A stretch of 64,000 nt of DNA from Treponema porcinum (GTDB taxonomy: Bacteria; Spirochaetota; Spirochaetia; Treponematales; Treponemataceae). A program made the translations under genes and the position numbers. Of this stretch, positions 52,431 to 60,617 are shown piece after piece. The stretch lies in the NCBI RefSeq assembly GCF_900167145.1, contig NZ_FUWG01000013.1:37602-101601 (forward strand), written 5' to 3'. The notes below the pieces were generated by a model. The model ran no database searches and was not told where the DNA came from. It saw nothing but the letters and a program-made list of their open reading frames with translations. How positions within the stretch are numbered: the stretch's first letter is position 1; each line of letters starts with the position of its first letter.

Positions 52431-54035
52431 TCAATAGCCGATTGCGTCAAGGCGCGCCTCTTCCGCCAGCATAGATTCCCGTGTTGGAACCCACGGATAT
52501 TTTTCGCGAAGCTGATCTACGGCATCTACCGTGTTTCCGCCGCATTTTTCAAGCGCTTCTTTCAAATCAAGCGAGAATGTAAGCGGCGAAAGCGTTTCCT
52601 TGTTGCTTGATTCATTTAGGAATGCTATCTGCCATTTTTTTCCGGTGTATTTAAGTTCTACGACAGTAGTAAATTCTTCGATGACAATCATATTGTCAAC
52701 AGTATGAACAAGGTAGTAATGCGCCGTGTGCTGTGCGCGGGAAAATTCCGTAAGCCGTTCTTCACCGACGCGCGTAAGTTTTGGCGGATGGTTTCTGAGC
52801 GAGGGTGCCGACTGGGTAAGGGTGGACGGTATTCCGTCTGCCGTAAAGTTTGTAATTCCGTAGATTGAGTGAGAATATGCCCGGGATGAATCAGGTTCAA
52901 AGAACATCCAGTTTTCAGGAGTAGACATTCCGGATTCAAAATTATATGCGGCTTTCATCTGCGTAGTTACGAATATCTGCGGAACGCGCGAAATGTAACC
53001 CTGTGCCTGCGGACAGTTTTCCGCGGCGGCAAGCATATAGTCTGTGTCCATCCGGTGAATTCCTGCGTAGAAAATTTCTGTAGTCTGGAGGGAAGAAAGT
53101 CCGATGACCGTAGGTTTTTTCCTGTTTTCAAAGACAGCGTTTATAATGAAAACTGTAATGAAAAGAATGATTGCCGCCGCCGCAATTACAGTTCCTGCCC
53201 GGCGGTCAAAACGCTGTTTTTTCTGTATACGGTTTGCCAGTTTTTTCATATACAGTTCGGCGGATTTTTCAAAAAGGTCGTCGGACATAATTTTTTTGCG
53301 AGGTTCTGTGCGGAAAAGTTCCTCTTCCAGCGCTTTCATAGGAAAATCCGTCTGCGCGGTTTTTCCGCACAATGCGCTGTTTATGGCGGCTGCAAGAGTG
53401 CGGTCAATTCCGTTTACGCACAGTTCAAGCGGACAGAAATTGCTGTAGGCAATGGAAACGCTTTTGTCCGTTTCCGTACCAGCCGGGTAGGGAAGATTTT
53501 TTGTGAAGGCAAAATAAATGTATACCGCCCGCGTAAAATTCATTGCCCGGTTTCCGGAAAAAGCCGCCTCGCACCAGGGGTCAATGATAAGATTGTACTG
53601 CTCTTTTCCGAGATTGGCGCAGGAACGCCCGAACGTTTTTTGCGGAACGAACAGAAGCCGCTTTGTTTTTTCATCATACAGAACGGCGCTCGGACCTGCA
53701 CACGGAAGCTGAATGTCCTGCTTCTGCGCACAGTCGTATGCGCGGCAAATTGCAAACAAAATCTGCTTTATTTCGTTGTTTGAAACGTTTTTTTCAGGGA
53801 GTTCTGAAACTGCCGTTCCTGTAAATCCTTCTCCCGAAAAATAAACAGTTCCGTCTATCGTTTTTGTGCCGGAGAACGCCCATTCGCTGAAGCGCACACC
53901 GCCGTCAGTTCCGTCGCTTTCTGCAATATACCCTTTTTCGTACATAAGGGAAGAAAATTTTGTCTTTGCGAACATCATTTCGTCAAGCGACGTCCGCAAA
54001 AGCACTTCTTTTTCTGCTGATAAAATATTTTCCAT
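52431..54035 (-). CDS. Unrecognised single-pass membrane protein in the hflK-hflC operon
   Basis: 534 residues with no family recognised. One transmembrane helix at about 285-307 (AGTVIAAAAIILFITVFIINAVF). The cytoplasmic N-terminal half has faint kinase-like order (KQILFAICRAYDCAQKQDIQLP, GPSAVLYDEKTKRLLFVP, SGNRAMNFTRAVYIYFAFTKNLPYP) but no HRD/DFG residues, so a pseudokinase fold is only a guess. The extracytoplasmic C-terminal half contains IHRMDTDYMLAAAENCPQAQGYISRVPQIF. It follows hflC by about 9 bp and may work with the HflKC complex. Codon use looks like the neighbours. Confidence 0.75.
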   Translation of the reverse strand: MENILSAEKEVLLRTSLDEMMFAKTKFSSLMYEKGYIAESDGTDGGVRFSEWAFSGTKTIDGTVYFSGEGFTGTAVSELPEKNVSNNEIKQILFAICRAYDCAQKQDIQLPCAGPSAVLYDEKTKRLLFVPQKTFGRSCANLGKEQYNLIIDPWCEAAFSGNRAMNFTRAVYIYFAFTKNLPYPAGTETDKSVSIAYSNFCPLELCVNGIDRTLAAAINSALCGKTAQTDFPMKALEEELFRTEPRKKIMSDDLFEKSAELYMKKLANRIQKKQRFDRRAGTVIAAAAIILFITVFIINAVFENRKKPTVIGLSSLQTTEIFYAGIHRMDTDYMLAAAENCPQAQGYISRVPQIFVTTQMKAAYNFESGMSTPENWMFFEPDSSRAYSHSIYGITNFTADGIPSTLTQSAPSLRNHPPKLTRVGEERLTEFSRAQHTAHYYLVHTVDNMIVIEEFTTVVELKYTGKKWQIAFLNESSNKETLSPLTFSLDLKEALEKCGGNTVDAVDQLREKYPWVPTRESMLAEEARLDAIGY

Positions 54036-54044
54036 AAAAAGCCG

Positions 54045-55031
54045 CTACCTTCCGTTCGGTGAATACAGATACTTGAAGTAGTCCATATTCGTGCTGTACG
54101 TTGCGTTTGAGTCTTTCAGCGTAGACTTGTATGATTCCATACTTTTCCAGAAATTATAGAATTCCGGGTCTTTGTTGTATGCTTCCGCATAAATCCGCGC
54201 AGCCTTGGCGTCTGCCTCTCCTTTTATTTCCTCTGACTTTCTGTATGCCTCTGACTGAATGGTGCGCTTTTCGTTTTCAAGTTTTCCCATCCATTCGGCT
54301 TTTTTTCCTTCACCGAGAGAACGGTATGCCTGCGCCACCTGATTGCGTTCCTTTATCATTCTGTTGTATACGCTTTCAGTCAGCTCGTCGGAATATTTTA
54401 TCTGTCTGGGAACGATGTCAATCAGTTCAATTCCGTATTCCGGCACAAGTTTGTTCGCCTCTGCCGTCATCTGCCGGCAAAGTTCGTTACGTCCTTTTGA
54501 AACGGACTCGTTTACGTTGTTTACGTTCACAAGCGATTCGATTTCTTTTGTTTCTTCGTCCTTGTCGTCAGCCTGAATTGCCGTCCGTTCATTTATGATG
54601 TTTGAACTGCGGACGATTTCGCTCAGCCTGTTCTGCGTGATGACAGTTCGCGTAGACGAGTCGATTATGTCGCTTAATTTGTTGTATGCGTTGTCCAAAG
54701 TCTTGAAACTCTGGTAGAATTTTGCAGGGGAAGTAATTTTCCACCGGCTTGTAGTGTCTACGATGATGAACTGGTTTTCCTTTGTTGGAATGCGCTGTGA
54801 GTCACCGTCGAGAGAAAGCACCAGTTTTGGATATGTCGTTACCTGGTCGATGAACGGAATGCGGAAATACAGCCCGGCTTCCGTGTGCGTAGATACAATT
54901 CCGCCGAAACGCGTTACGACCGCCTGATAGCCTTCATTTATAATGTAGAACGGTCCCATCATAAGAAAAATAACGACAACAGCTGCAGCTGCTGCAAGCG
55001 TGATAAAGAATTTTTTATTCTGTTTTGTCAT
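54045..55031 (-). CDS. hflC: HflC, SPFH-family membrane protease modulator
   Basis: 328 residues. N-terminal membrane anchor (about 7-28, FITLAAAAAVVVIFLMMGPFY) then band-7/SPFH domain: EGYQAVVTRFGGIVSTHTEAGLYFRIPFIDQVTTYPK and QMTAEANKLVPEYGIELIDIVPRQIKYSDELTESVYNRM. The helical coiled C-terminal part GEADAKAARIYAEAYNKDPEFYNFWKSMESYK is typical of HflC. Forms a large ring with HflK that controls FtsH. Follows hflK by 14 bp. Confidence 0.95.
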   Translation of the reverse strand: MTKQNKKFFITLAAAAAVVVIFLMMGPFYIINEGYQAVVTRFGGIVSTHTEAGLYFRIPFIDQVTTYPKLVLSLDGDSQRIPTKENQFIIVDTTSRWKITSPAKFYQSFKTLDNAYNKLSDIIDSSTRTVITQNRLSEIVRSSNIINERTAIQADDKDEETKEIESLVNVNNVNESVSKGRNELCRQMTAEANKLVPEYGIELIDIVPRQIKYSDELTESVYNRMIKERNQVAQAYRSLGEGKKAEWMGKLENEKRTIQSEAYRKSEEIKGEADAKAARIYAEAYNKDPEFYNFWKSMESYKSTLKDSNATYSTNMDYFKYLYSPNGR

Positions 55032-55045
55032 TTGTGTCCATCCTT

Positions 55046-56020
55046 TTAGTTTTTTGCCGGCTGCTGTGCTGCACCAAGATTTTTTACCGGCAGCACGTTA
55101 TCAAGTTTTCCGTCTATAAGAACTGGTTTTGTGTCTGAACCGAATATTTCGTTCATTGTCTCAAGGTAGATTCTGTCTTTTGTAACTTTTGGAGAACGAC
55201 GGTATTCATCGTAGACGGAGTTGAAGCGTGCTACGTCACCTTTTGCCATATTGACGCGTTCTGCAGCATATCCTTCTGCTACCTGAATACGTCTGTCCGC
55301 TTCTCCCTGAGCTTTAGGAATTTCCGAGTTATATGCTTCCTTTCCTTCGTTTATAAAACGGTTCATATCCTGAATTGCCTTGTTTACGTCCTCGAATGCA
55401 TCCTGAACGCCGCTCGGCGGAATGATGTTCTGAAGCTTTACGGTGATTACGTTTATTCCAAGCCCCAGCTGCCTGAAATTTTCATTCATCATTTCAAGTG
55501 CACTGTTTTCAATTGCTGAACGGTCAGCTCCCATAATGTCAAGAATTGCCCTGTCGCCGACAAGGGAATTTATTACGGAGCGAGAAATGTCGCGGATAGT
55601 CTGGTTCTTTTCCATAACGCCGAACAGCCACTGTTTTGGATCTACAATCCTGTACTGTATAATCCATTCAACATCTACGATATTCAGGTCGCCTGTGAGC
55701 ATTGTGGACTCGTTCGTGATGTTGTTGCGGTATTCATTTTCCCTTCCGGATTTTACAGTCTTAAAACCGAACTGTTCCGTCTGAATTACTTTTACCGGAA
55801 CGGAATAGCTTTTTTCAATTCCGAGGGGCAGCTTGAACTGAAGACCTGGACCGGAAGTCCTGTTGTATTTACCGAATCTGGTGATGACAGCCTGTTCCGT
55901 TTCATCTACGATAAAGAAACTGCTTCCCAATACGATGACCGCAAGAAGCAGCCAGATAATCCATAAAAAGTGCGCCGGCTTCAGTTTCTTGAAGCTTTTT
56001 ACGTTTGAATTCTGTTCCAT
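55046..56020 (-). CDS. hflK: HflK, SPFH-family membrane protease modulator
   Basis: 324 residues. Anchor at about 18-38 (FLWIIWLLLAVIVLGSSFFIV), SPFH core ETEQAVITRFGKYNRTSGPGLQFKLPLGIEKSY and DVEWIIQYRIVDPKQWLFGVMEK, then GKEAYNSEIPKAQGEADRRIQVAEGYAAERVNMAKGDVARFNSV helical arm. Lacks the Gly-rich N-terminal tail of E. coli HflK. First gene of hflK-hflC-unknown. Confidence 0.95.
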   Translation of the reverse strand: MEQNSNVKSFKKLKPAHFLWIIWLLLAVIVLGSSFFIVDETEQAVITRFGKYNRTSGPGLQFKLPLGIEKSYSVPVKVIQTEQFGFKTVKSGRENEYRNNITNESTMLTGDLNIVDVEWIIQYRIVDPKQWLFGVMEKNQTIRDISRSVINSLVGDRAILDIMGADRSAIENSALEMMNENFRQLGLGINVITVKLQNIIPPSGVQDAFEDVNKAIQDMNRFINEGKEAYNSEIPKAQGEADRRIQVAEGYAAERVNMAKGDVARFNSVYDEYRRSPKVTKDRIYLETMNEIFGSDTKPVLIDGKLDNVLPVKNLGAAQQPAKN

Positions 56021-56168
56021 AAATATGTGTCCTTAAAAGGTGGTGCATCCGCGCAAAACCGGCGGACGTGTATTTTTTAAAGATAAATGTTTATAGAAAA
56101 AAAAACAAGAAAATAACGCGGAGAACGGCTGTTTACTGGCAAAGATTTTTTGTAAGGGTGGCGAGGGA

Positions 56169-56456
56169 TTATTTTTCAAGCGAGTCGCGACAGACTTTTT
56201 CAATTTCCGCGCTTACCCGGGAGATGAGCGTGGCGGCAAGAGAAGCGGAGTATTTTTTCTTGAACGAAGAATTGATGTTTTTCGGGCAGGCATTTTTAGA
56301 AAAAAGAATCTCCGGTTCAATGTGCAGAAATGAAGCAATTTCGTCTATGACCTGCGGCGGCGGAAAAGACACTCCCCCTTCGATGCTGTTTATGTAGTTG
56401 TAGCCTTTGTTCAGCATGACAGATAGATCTTTCTGCTTCCTCTGGCTGCTCAGAGC
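56169..56456 (-). pseudogene. XRE-family regulator fragment (5' truncated)
   Basis: The minus frame from 56456 reads ALSSQRKQKDLSVMLNKGYN followed by YINSIEGGVSFPPPQVIDEI and an ...EPEILF ending, a Cro/C1 helix-turn-helix lacking its first helix and start codon; the first in-frame ATG (56417) is inside the recognition region. The domain appears to break at about 56456, where a flavodoxin-like remnant starts on the other strand. Probably decayed after a recombination. The 82-codon piece from 56417 may still be translated. Confidence 0.6.
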
Positions 56457-56579
56457 GTTTCGGCTATCACAAAACTGGTGCCCGATGCAAAAGTTTAGAA
56501 TCCGCTTTCCGTTTATTATTCCGGCGGCGCAACGCTTGACTCTGATCTGGACAAGTGGCTTGCTAAAAATGGATTTTAA
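56457..56579 (+). pseudogene. Flavodoxin-like C-terminal remnant
   Basis: Plus frame reads SAITKLVPDAKV, a TAG stop, then NPLSVYYSGGATLDSDLDKW and LAKNGF with a terminal TAA. It resembles the last 40 residues of flavodoxin-4-type proteins, with one internal stop and no start. Directly abuts the XRE remnant. Identification is by eye and needs a database search. Confidence 0.5.
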
Positions 56580-56661
56580 TTTTTGTCCGTGCAGGAAGGT
56601 TCAACAGGAATCTCGATTTTTGCTTTAGGGCAAAGAGAAAACTCTCTGCCCTAAAAAAGAC

Positions 56662-57426
56662 TTATGCAATTAAAACAGTTTCACCGTAAACACCTGTTCT
56701 TACAGTTTTGTTTATGCGTGTGCCTGAGCCGTATGCAGTTTTGATAATCAGCCTATATTTTCCAGAAGTTACAGTATCTGGAATATTGAACAGAATTTTT
56801 GTGTTGGTGTTATCAACAATGTTTTCCATTCCAAGACAAGTCCATGTGGAAGAATCCATATCATAAGTGCCATCTTCTGAACAGGAAGCAAGATACAAGC
56901 CTGTTTCTGCTTCATCGCCGGCAATCTTCATTCGTCTGCCTGTAATCCGGGCGGAATATCCTTTAGAAAGCCTTGTGCCGCTTGTTTTAGTATGGATATT
57001 GTACAAGGAAGAAATAAGTGGCTCGTTTGTTGTGGAAATGTCAGCACCGGCAGTTACATCCTTTACCGCTTCAAGAGCAATGTCGCTTGGTGTAAAAGAA
57101 AGTGTCATTTTGGGAACATCATCTATTCCCGGCTCTTCTGACTCAATGCTTCCGTCTGGCTTGATATAGAGGATTCCCATTTCAAGAAGATCAACGGCTT
57201 TTCCGGCTTTTAAAAGTTCCAAAATGGCATTTCTGAAAAGCCCTGCTGAATAGAGCAATGTTTCTCTGTCCATAACTTTATTGTGTTCAAGGATTTTTGA
57301 AACAATGTTTCCAATAAAAGCCGTGTTTCTTTTTACCTTAGCATAAGAAACTGTTTTGTCCGAGAATGTGAGCGTATGCATAGTAACGTTCACTGTGTCT
57401 GATAATTTATTAGATTTGTCGTTCAT
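56662..57426 (-). CDS. HU-like/DUF4469 domain protein
   Basis: 254 residues. N-terminal IHF/HU-like fold: VNVTMHTLTFSDKTVSYAKVKRNTAFIGNIVSKILEHNKVMDRETLLYSAGLFRNAILELLKAGKAVDLLEMGILYIKPDG, followed by an Ig-like DUF4469 domain ending in TSGKYRLIIKTAYGSGTRINKTVRTGVYGE. Family members occur in multiple copies in treponemes and Bacteroidetes and are of unknown function, possibly nucleoid- or mobile-element-related. Start ATG 57426 has AGGTGA upstream. Confidence 0.82.
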   Translation of the reverse strand: MNDKSNKLSDTVNVTMHTLTFSDKTVSYAKVKRNTAFIGNIVSKILEHNKVMDRETLLYSAGLFRNAILELLKAGKAVDLLEMGILYIKPDGSIESEEPGIDDVPKMTLSFTPSDIALEAVKDVTAGADISTTNEPLISSLYNIHTKTSGTRLSKGYSARITGRRMKIAGDEAETGLYLASCSEDGTYDMDSSTWTCLGMENIVDNTNTKILFNIPDTVTSGKYRLIIKTAYGSGTRINKTVRTGVYGETVLIA

Positions 57427-57485
57427 AGTATCACCTATAAAATATGAGATTTTTACAAAGCATAAAGCCCTGTTTTTAAGATATT

Positions 57486-57589
57486 GACCCCGGCGGTCAT
57501 GCGTGATACTATAAAAATCAACGAATTTATAAGTGTTCACGCATTTATACAGGCTGTAGGTTTATTGGCGTAAACTTACAGCTTTTTTT
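57486..57589 (+). ncRNA. Structured non-coding RNA candidate
   Basis: Three nested or tandem stems on the plus strand: GACC/GGTC (57486-57498), ATGCGTGA/TCACGCAT (57499-57506 with 57537-57544) containing TATAAA/TTTATA, and GCTGTAGGTTTA/TAAACTTACAGC (57553-57582) followed by seven T. The last is a normal intrinsic terminator with no plus-strand gene before it. No family recognised. The region is upstream of DUF4469 on the other strand, so it could instead be part of that leader. Confidence 0.38.
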
Positions 57590-57634
57590 GTCTTTCCGCA
57601 CCGGATAAAGCAGAAAGACTTTTTAAGTCTGTTT

Positions 57635-58180
57635 TCAAGTGTTTTCCTCCTTTACAAGTTCTAAAAGTTCCTTTTCATATTGAGTATAAAAGTTGCCTGA
57701 GTATTTAAGCCATTTTCCATAACGGCTAAAGGCATTTGTTGCAAGTGAAATTGTTACCCAAAACTTATCCATCACTTCATGTATATACTCAAGATTAAAG
57801 TAGTGAATGAGCGGAGCAGGAGCTAAAAAATAACTTGCAAAGAAATTTGCTTCAGCTTCATTTTCTTCATCATGAATAAGATGGTGCAATCGAATATGCC
57901 CAATTTCGTGAAAGATTGTGAAGCGCACACGAGCAGAATCTTTTGAAGGGTTATAGAAAATCTCATAATGATTGTCTATTTTTGCTACCATTCCATCCTC
58001 ACTTGCCCTTATAACAGCTACAAATGCCCGTTCATTAAACTGATTATATGATTTAAGTACAATATCGAGTTGTTTGCAGACATCCATAGCTATAACAGGG
58101 AACTTTGTAATATGAAGTTCTTTATATAATTCAACAACTTCTTCTTTTATCTCCTCGTATCTTTCATCAGAAAGTCTCAC
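57635..58180 (-). CDS. ImmA/IrrE-family metallopeptidase
   Basis: 181 residues from a GTG at 58180 with GGAGG six bases upstream. Zinc peptidase motif FHEIGHIRLHH (HExxH) with the third ligand in ENEAEANFFASYFLAP. Such proteins cleave or inactivate a partner XRE repressor in mobile elements, as ImmA does to ImmR. It overlaps the XRE gene by 14 bp, forming a two-gene unit. An ATG-initiated frame to 58213 would overlap more and is less likely. Confidence 0.9.
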   Translation of the reverse strand: MRLSDERYEEIKEEVVELYKELHITKFPVIAMDVCKQLDIVLKSYNQFNERAFVAVIRASEDGMVAKIDNHYEIFYNPSKDSARVRFTIFHEIGHIRLHHLIHDEENEAEANFFASYFLAPAPLIHYFNLEYIHEVMDKFWVTISLATNAFSRYGKWLKYSGNFYTQYEKELLELVKEENT

Positions 58181-58511
58181 CACTATCCTCCGTAGAGTCA
58201 GTAAGAAGGGCATTTATTATTTCTTTCTTCTGCTCGTTTGTTATAATTTTTGAATTACGAGCCAAAAGAAGTTTTATTCTCGGAAATTCTGCTGAAAAAT
58301 CGGATTCATCTTCTTTTCCAACAATTTCATCAACAGTCACACCAAGAACATTTGCAATCTTTACCAGAACTTTTGCACCCGGTTCTCTTGCATTGCTCAG
58401 ATAACGGGAAACAGAAGCTTCTGTAGACTCGATTGCCTGTGCGAACTCCTTTTGACTTAAATTCTTTGCCTTCATCAGGCGGGCGATTCTATCACCCATT
58501 GTTTCTTCCAT
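58167..58511 (-). CDS. XRE-family regulator, partner of ImmA-like peptidase
   Basis: 114 residues; N-terminal helix-turn-helix MGDRIARLMKAKNLSQKEFAQAIESTEASVSRYLSNAREPGAKVLVKIANVLGVTVDEIVG, then a charged C-terminal tail ending EDSGETF. ATG 58511, with a second ATG at 58499 (MGDRIA). AACTTTC recurs in the upstream A/T-rich leader and could be an operator. Paired with the peptidase, it probably represses and responds to DNA damage or a mobile-element signal. Confidence 0.9.
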   Translation of the reverse strand: MEETMGDRIARLMKAKNLSQKEFAQAIESTEASVSRYLSNAREPGAKVLVKIANVLGVTVDEIVGKEDESDFSAEFPRIKLLLARNSKIITNEQKKEIINALLTDSTEDSGETF

Positions 58512-58870
58512 ATCTTATACCCCCAAAAGAAAATTAGAATCTAAACTTTCTTACCATAAGGATAATTTAACTTTCCATTTTAGTCAAGTACATGGAAAGA
58601 AATATTACCAATTTTATAATTGGAGATGATTTATCTCCTTTATAGCGAGATACTTTGTAACACTGAGAGGAGACTGTTTATAACAGCATAACGAGAATAC
58701 GTAATCTTCTATAAAAGTACAGTTTTTGCATATAACATAATCGCTGCACGGTATCTGTACGCTGAAAATCCCTTCAGTTTTTATCTGTGTTTAGATAACA
58801 ATAGAAGAAAAAAGAAATTTCCATTATAATAAAGAAAATATAAGATAATATTTTTTTTAACAGGTAAATT

Positions 58871-58936
58871 ATGTCTTCAGATTTCAATGAAAATACACGT
58901 GTTCAGGTTCCGGCTGCTTTACATCTAATAACATGA
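58871..58936 (+). pseudogene. 5' remnant of type I restriction hsdR
   Basis: A ribosome site (ACAGGT) and the 21-codon frame MSSDFNENTRVQVPAALHL then a stop. The first 19 residues match the conserved N-terminus of HsdR (ENxRVQxPAxLHL) and nothing follows, so the rest of hsdR is gone. It suggests that a type I restriction system was disrupted here, with an HsdS fragment further along. Search-based confirmation needed. Confidence 0.55.
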
Positions 58937-58940
58937 ATCG

Positions 58941-59366
58941 TCATTCAACATATAGTTGAATTAAAAATTTTTTGATTTCTTTCCTTACTCCAAATGCTAA
59001 TTTATATTGATGAATATCTTTTAGAGAAATGAACTTAATTTCAGAAAACTCATAGCAAAATCTTTCTGGTACATGAAAATCAGAAGCAACTTCAAACATA
59101 AAAGTTTTCCATTCGAAGCATGGATAGTGAAAACTACAGATGATTGCTTTTTTTTCATTTACTGAATTAGATAAGTTAATTCCTGTTTCTTCTCGTAATT
59201 CTCTAATAGCAGTTTCAAATAATGAATTATCAGTTTTTTCAAATCCGCCGCCAGGAATAGACCATTTGCCTTTATTCGGTTTTATAGTCCGTTTCCCTAA
59301 AAGAATTGTATAGTCATTATCTTGTTTTTGAAACAGAGCGATTCCAGCTCCTTTGTATTTTCTCAT
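58941..59366 (-). CDS. NUDIX hydrolase
   Basis: 141 residues. NUDIX box GGGFEKTDNSLFETAIREL plus REETGI, with the G-x5-E-x7-REUxEE-x-Gly spacing intact, and the N-terminal IALFQKQDNDYTILLGKR strand. Pyrophosphohydrolase for a nucleotide diphosphate derivative; substrate unknown. Overlaps the preceding membrane-protein gene by 4 bp. Last gene of the four-gene operon 58941-61200. It ends only 5 bp from the hsdR remnant. Confidence 0.92.
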   Translation of the reverse strand: MRKYKGAGIALFQKQDNDYTILLGKRTIKPNKGKWSIPGGGFEKTDNSLFETAIRELREETGINLSNSVNEKKAIICSFHYPCFEWKTFMFEVASDFHVPERFCYEFSEIKFISLKDIHQYKLAFGVRKEIKKFLIQLYVE

Positions 59367-59944
59367 TTTATATTTCTTAATCTCTCAATCCAGGCAAAAA
59401 CAGCTTTCCATAAAAATCTTGAAGAAATAAAAAGACAAGTTGTCTGCATTACAATAAAAAATCCTGCAACTCCATAGAGAGAACAAAATGAAACTTCATG
59501 TTTTTTAATCTGTAAAATGATGATTCCGATTATTGATAATCCAATTACAGCACAATCAATAATCATTAAAGGGATTGCAAGAAAATCAAATCTTTCAAGC
59601 CATTTTAATACGTTATTATATCTCTGTTTACATTTCTCTGTATCTTCTTTTGAAAATAGGCCTTTATTGCAGTTTTCGTCGATTCTGAAAAACATTTCTC
59701 CCATACATTCAAGTGCAATTTTTCCAGGAAGAAGGCTTTTATTTCCTTGGAATTGTGTAGTCATATAAACAATATTTACAACAAAAATACTTTCTAATAG
59801 GAATAATCCAGAAATTGCTTTACAACCAGATAGATATGCAGAATTAGAAATTAATGGTGCCAAGCAGCAAAAAAGAGCAACGGCAATCATTGCAAATTGA
59901 GAAATATAAACTGTCAAAACTTCTTTCTTTACAAACTTATTCAT
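59363..59944 (-). CDS. Four-helix membrane protein, unrecognised
   Basis: 193 residues with about four hydrophobic helices: 10-30 (VYISQFAMIAVALFCCLAPL), 42-60 (AISGLFLLESIFVVNIVYM), 120-145 (LAIPLMIIDCAVIGLSIIGIIIL), 155-175 (LYGVAGFFIVMQTTCLFISS), and a charged loop with SKEDTEKCKQRYNNVLKWLERF between the pairs. No family recognised; the layout of paired helices around a soluble helical linker is like SLATT-type effectors, but no motif proves it. Overlaps both flanking genes. Confidence 0.72.
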   Translation of the reverse strand: MNKFVKKEVLTVYISQFAMIAVALFCCLAPLISNSAYLSGCKAISGLFLLESIFVVNIVYMTTQFQGNKSLLPGKIALECMGEMFFRIDENCNKGLFSKEDTEKCKQRYNNVLKWLERFDFLAIPLMIIDCAVIGLSIIGIIILQIKKHEVSFCSLYGVAGFFIVMQTTCLFISSRFLWKAVFAWIERLRNIK

Positions 59945-60617
59945 TATTTTCTTCCAAAATATTTAAAAGTTTTCTCTTAAAATCTTCATTGTCTCTAATT
60001 TCAAATCTGCTTAAATGAGGAAGTCCTATGAGCAATGTAGTACGATTTTGAATAAATATTTTTGAATATTTTATTGTAAAAGTTCCTGATAAAAACTTTT
60101 GCTCAATTTTTCCGCAATATAGGTCCGCAATAAATGAAAATGCAGATTTCTCTTGGTCATTTCCGCAAGTAATAATTACTTCCGGCTGAATAACACTTAA
60201 TGCTGATTCATGAACACTCCAACATAAACCTGCAAGTCCAAAATTTAATGTATTTGCAGATTTTGTTGTTTCAAAAATCAGGTTAGTCGAAAACACATCA
60301 CGAATATCACTTTTTAATACATTATTAAAAAGATATTGCATTCTAAGTTGTAAAGGTGATTGACCTTCTGCATATTCATGATTTGAAGTATTCCATTTTA
60401 AATCACAAATTGAATTTTTTGTCCAAGTTGAAAAATCGTCTAAATGTTTTTTTATAGAAATAAATCCTTCACCTCCAGGATTCAATCCAAGAAAATAATA
60501 TTTTCCTTTCTTAAAAGTTTCTTTTGAACTATAAATAACTTCTCCATTCCTTTGTTCAATAAGAGAAAGTTGTTTGTGTCCAAAATCAATAAAATTATCT
60601 ATGCATTTTTCGTCCAT
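59937..60617 (-). CDS. Uracil-DNA-glycosylase-superfamily-like protein
   Basis: 226 residues from ATG 60617 (AGGAAA upstream). YYFLGLNPGGEGF fits the glycosylase motif A and LLIGLPHLSRFEI fits motif B (HPS-like) with VIITCGNDQEKSAF between them as the beta-strand before motif B. It could be a DNA-modifying or base-recognising enzyme, or a sensor. The fold assignment is by motif only. Overlaps upstream FGE-like gene by 23 bp and downstream membrane-protein gene by 8 bp. Confidence 0.6.
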   Translation of the reverse strand: MDEKCIDNFIDFGHKQLSLIEQRNGEVIYSSKETFKKGKYYFLGLNPGGEGFISIKKHLDDFSTWTKNSICDLKWNTSNHEYAEGQSPLQLRMQYLFNNVLKSDIRDVFSTNLIFETTKSANTLNFGLAGLCWSVHESALSVIQPEVIITCGNDQEKSAFSFIADLYCGKIEQKFLSGTFTIKYSKIFIQNRTTLLIGLPHLSRFEIRDNEDFKRKLLNILEENNE

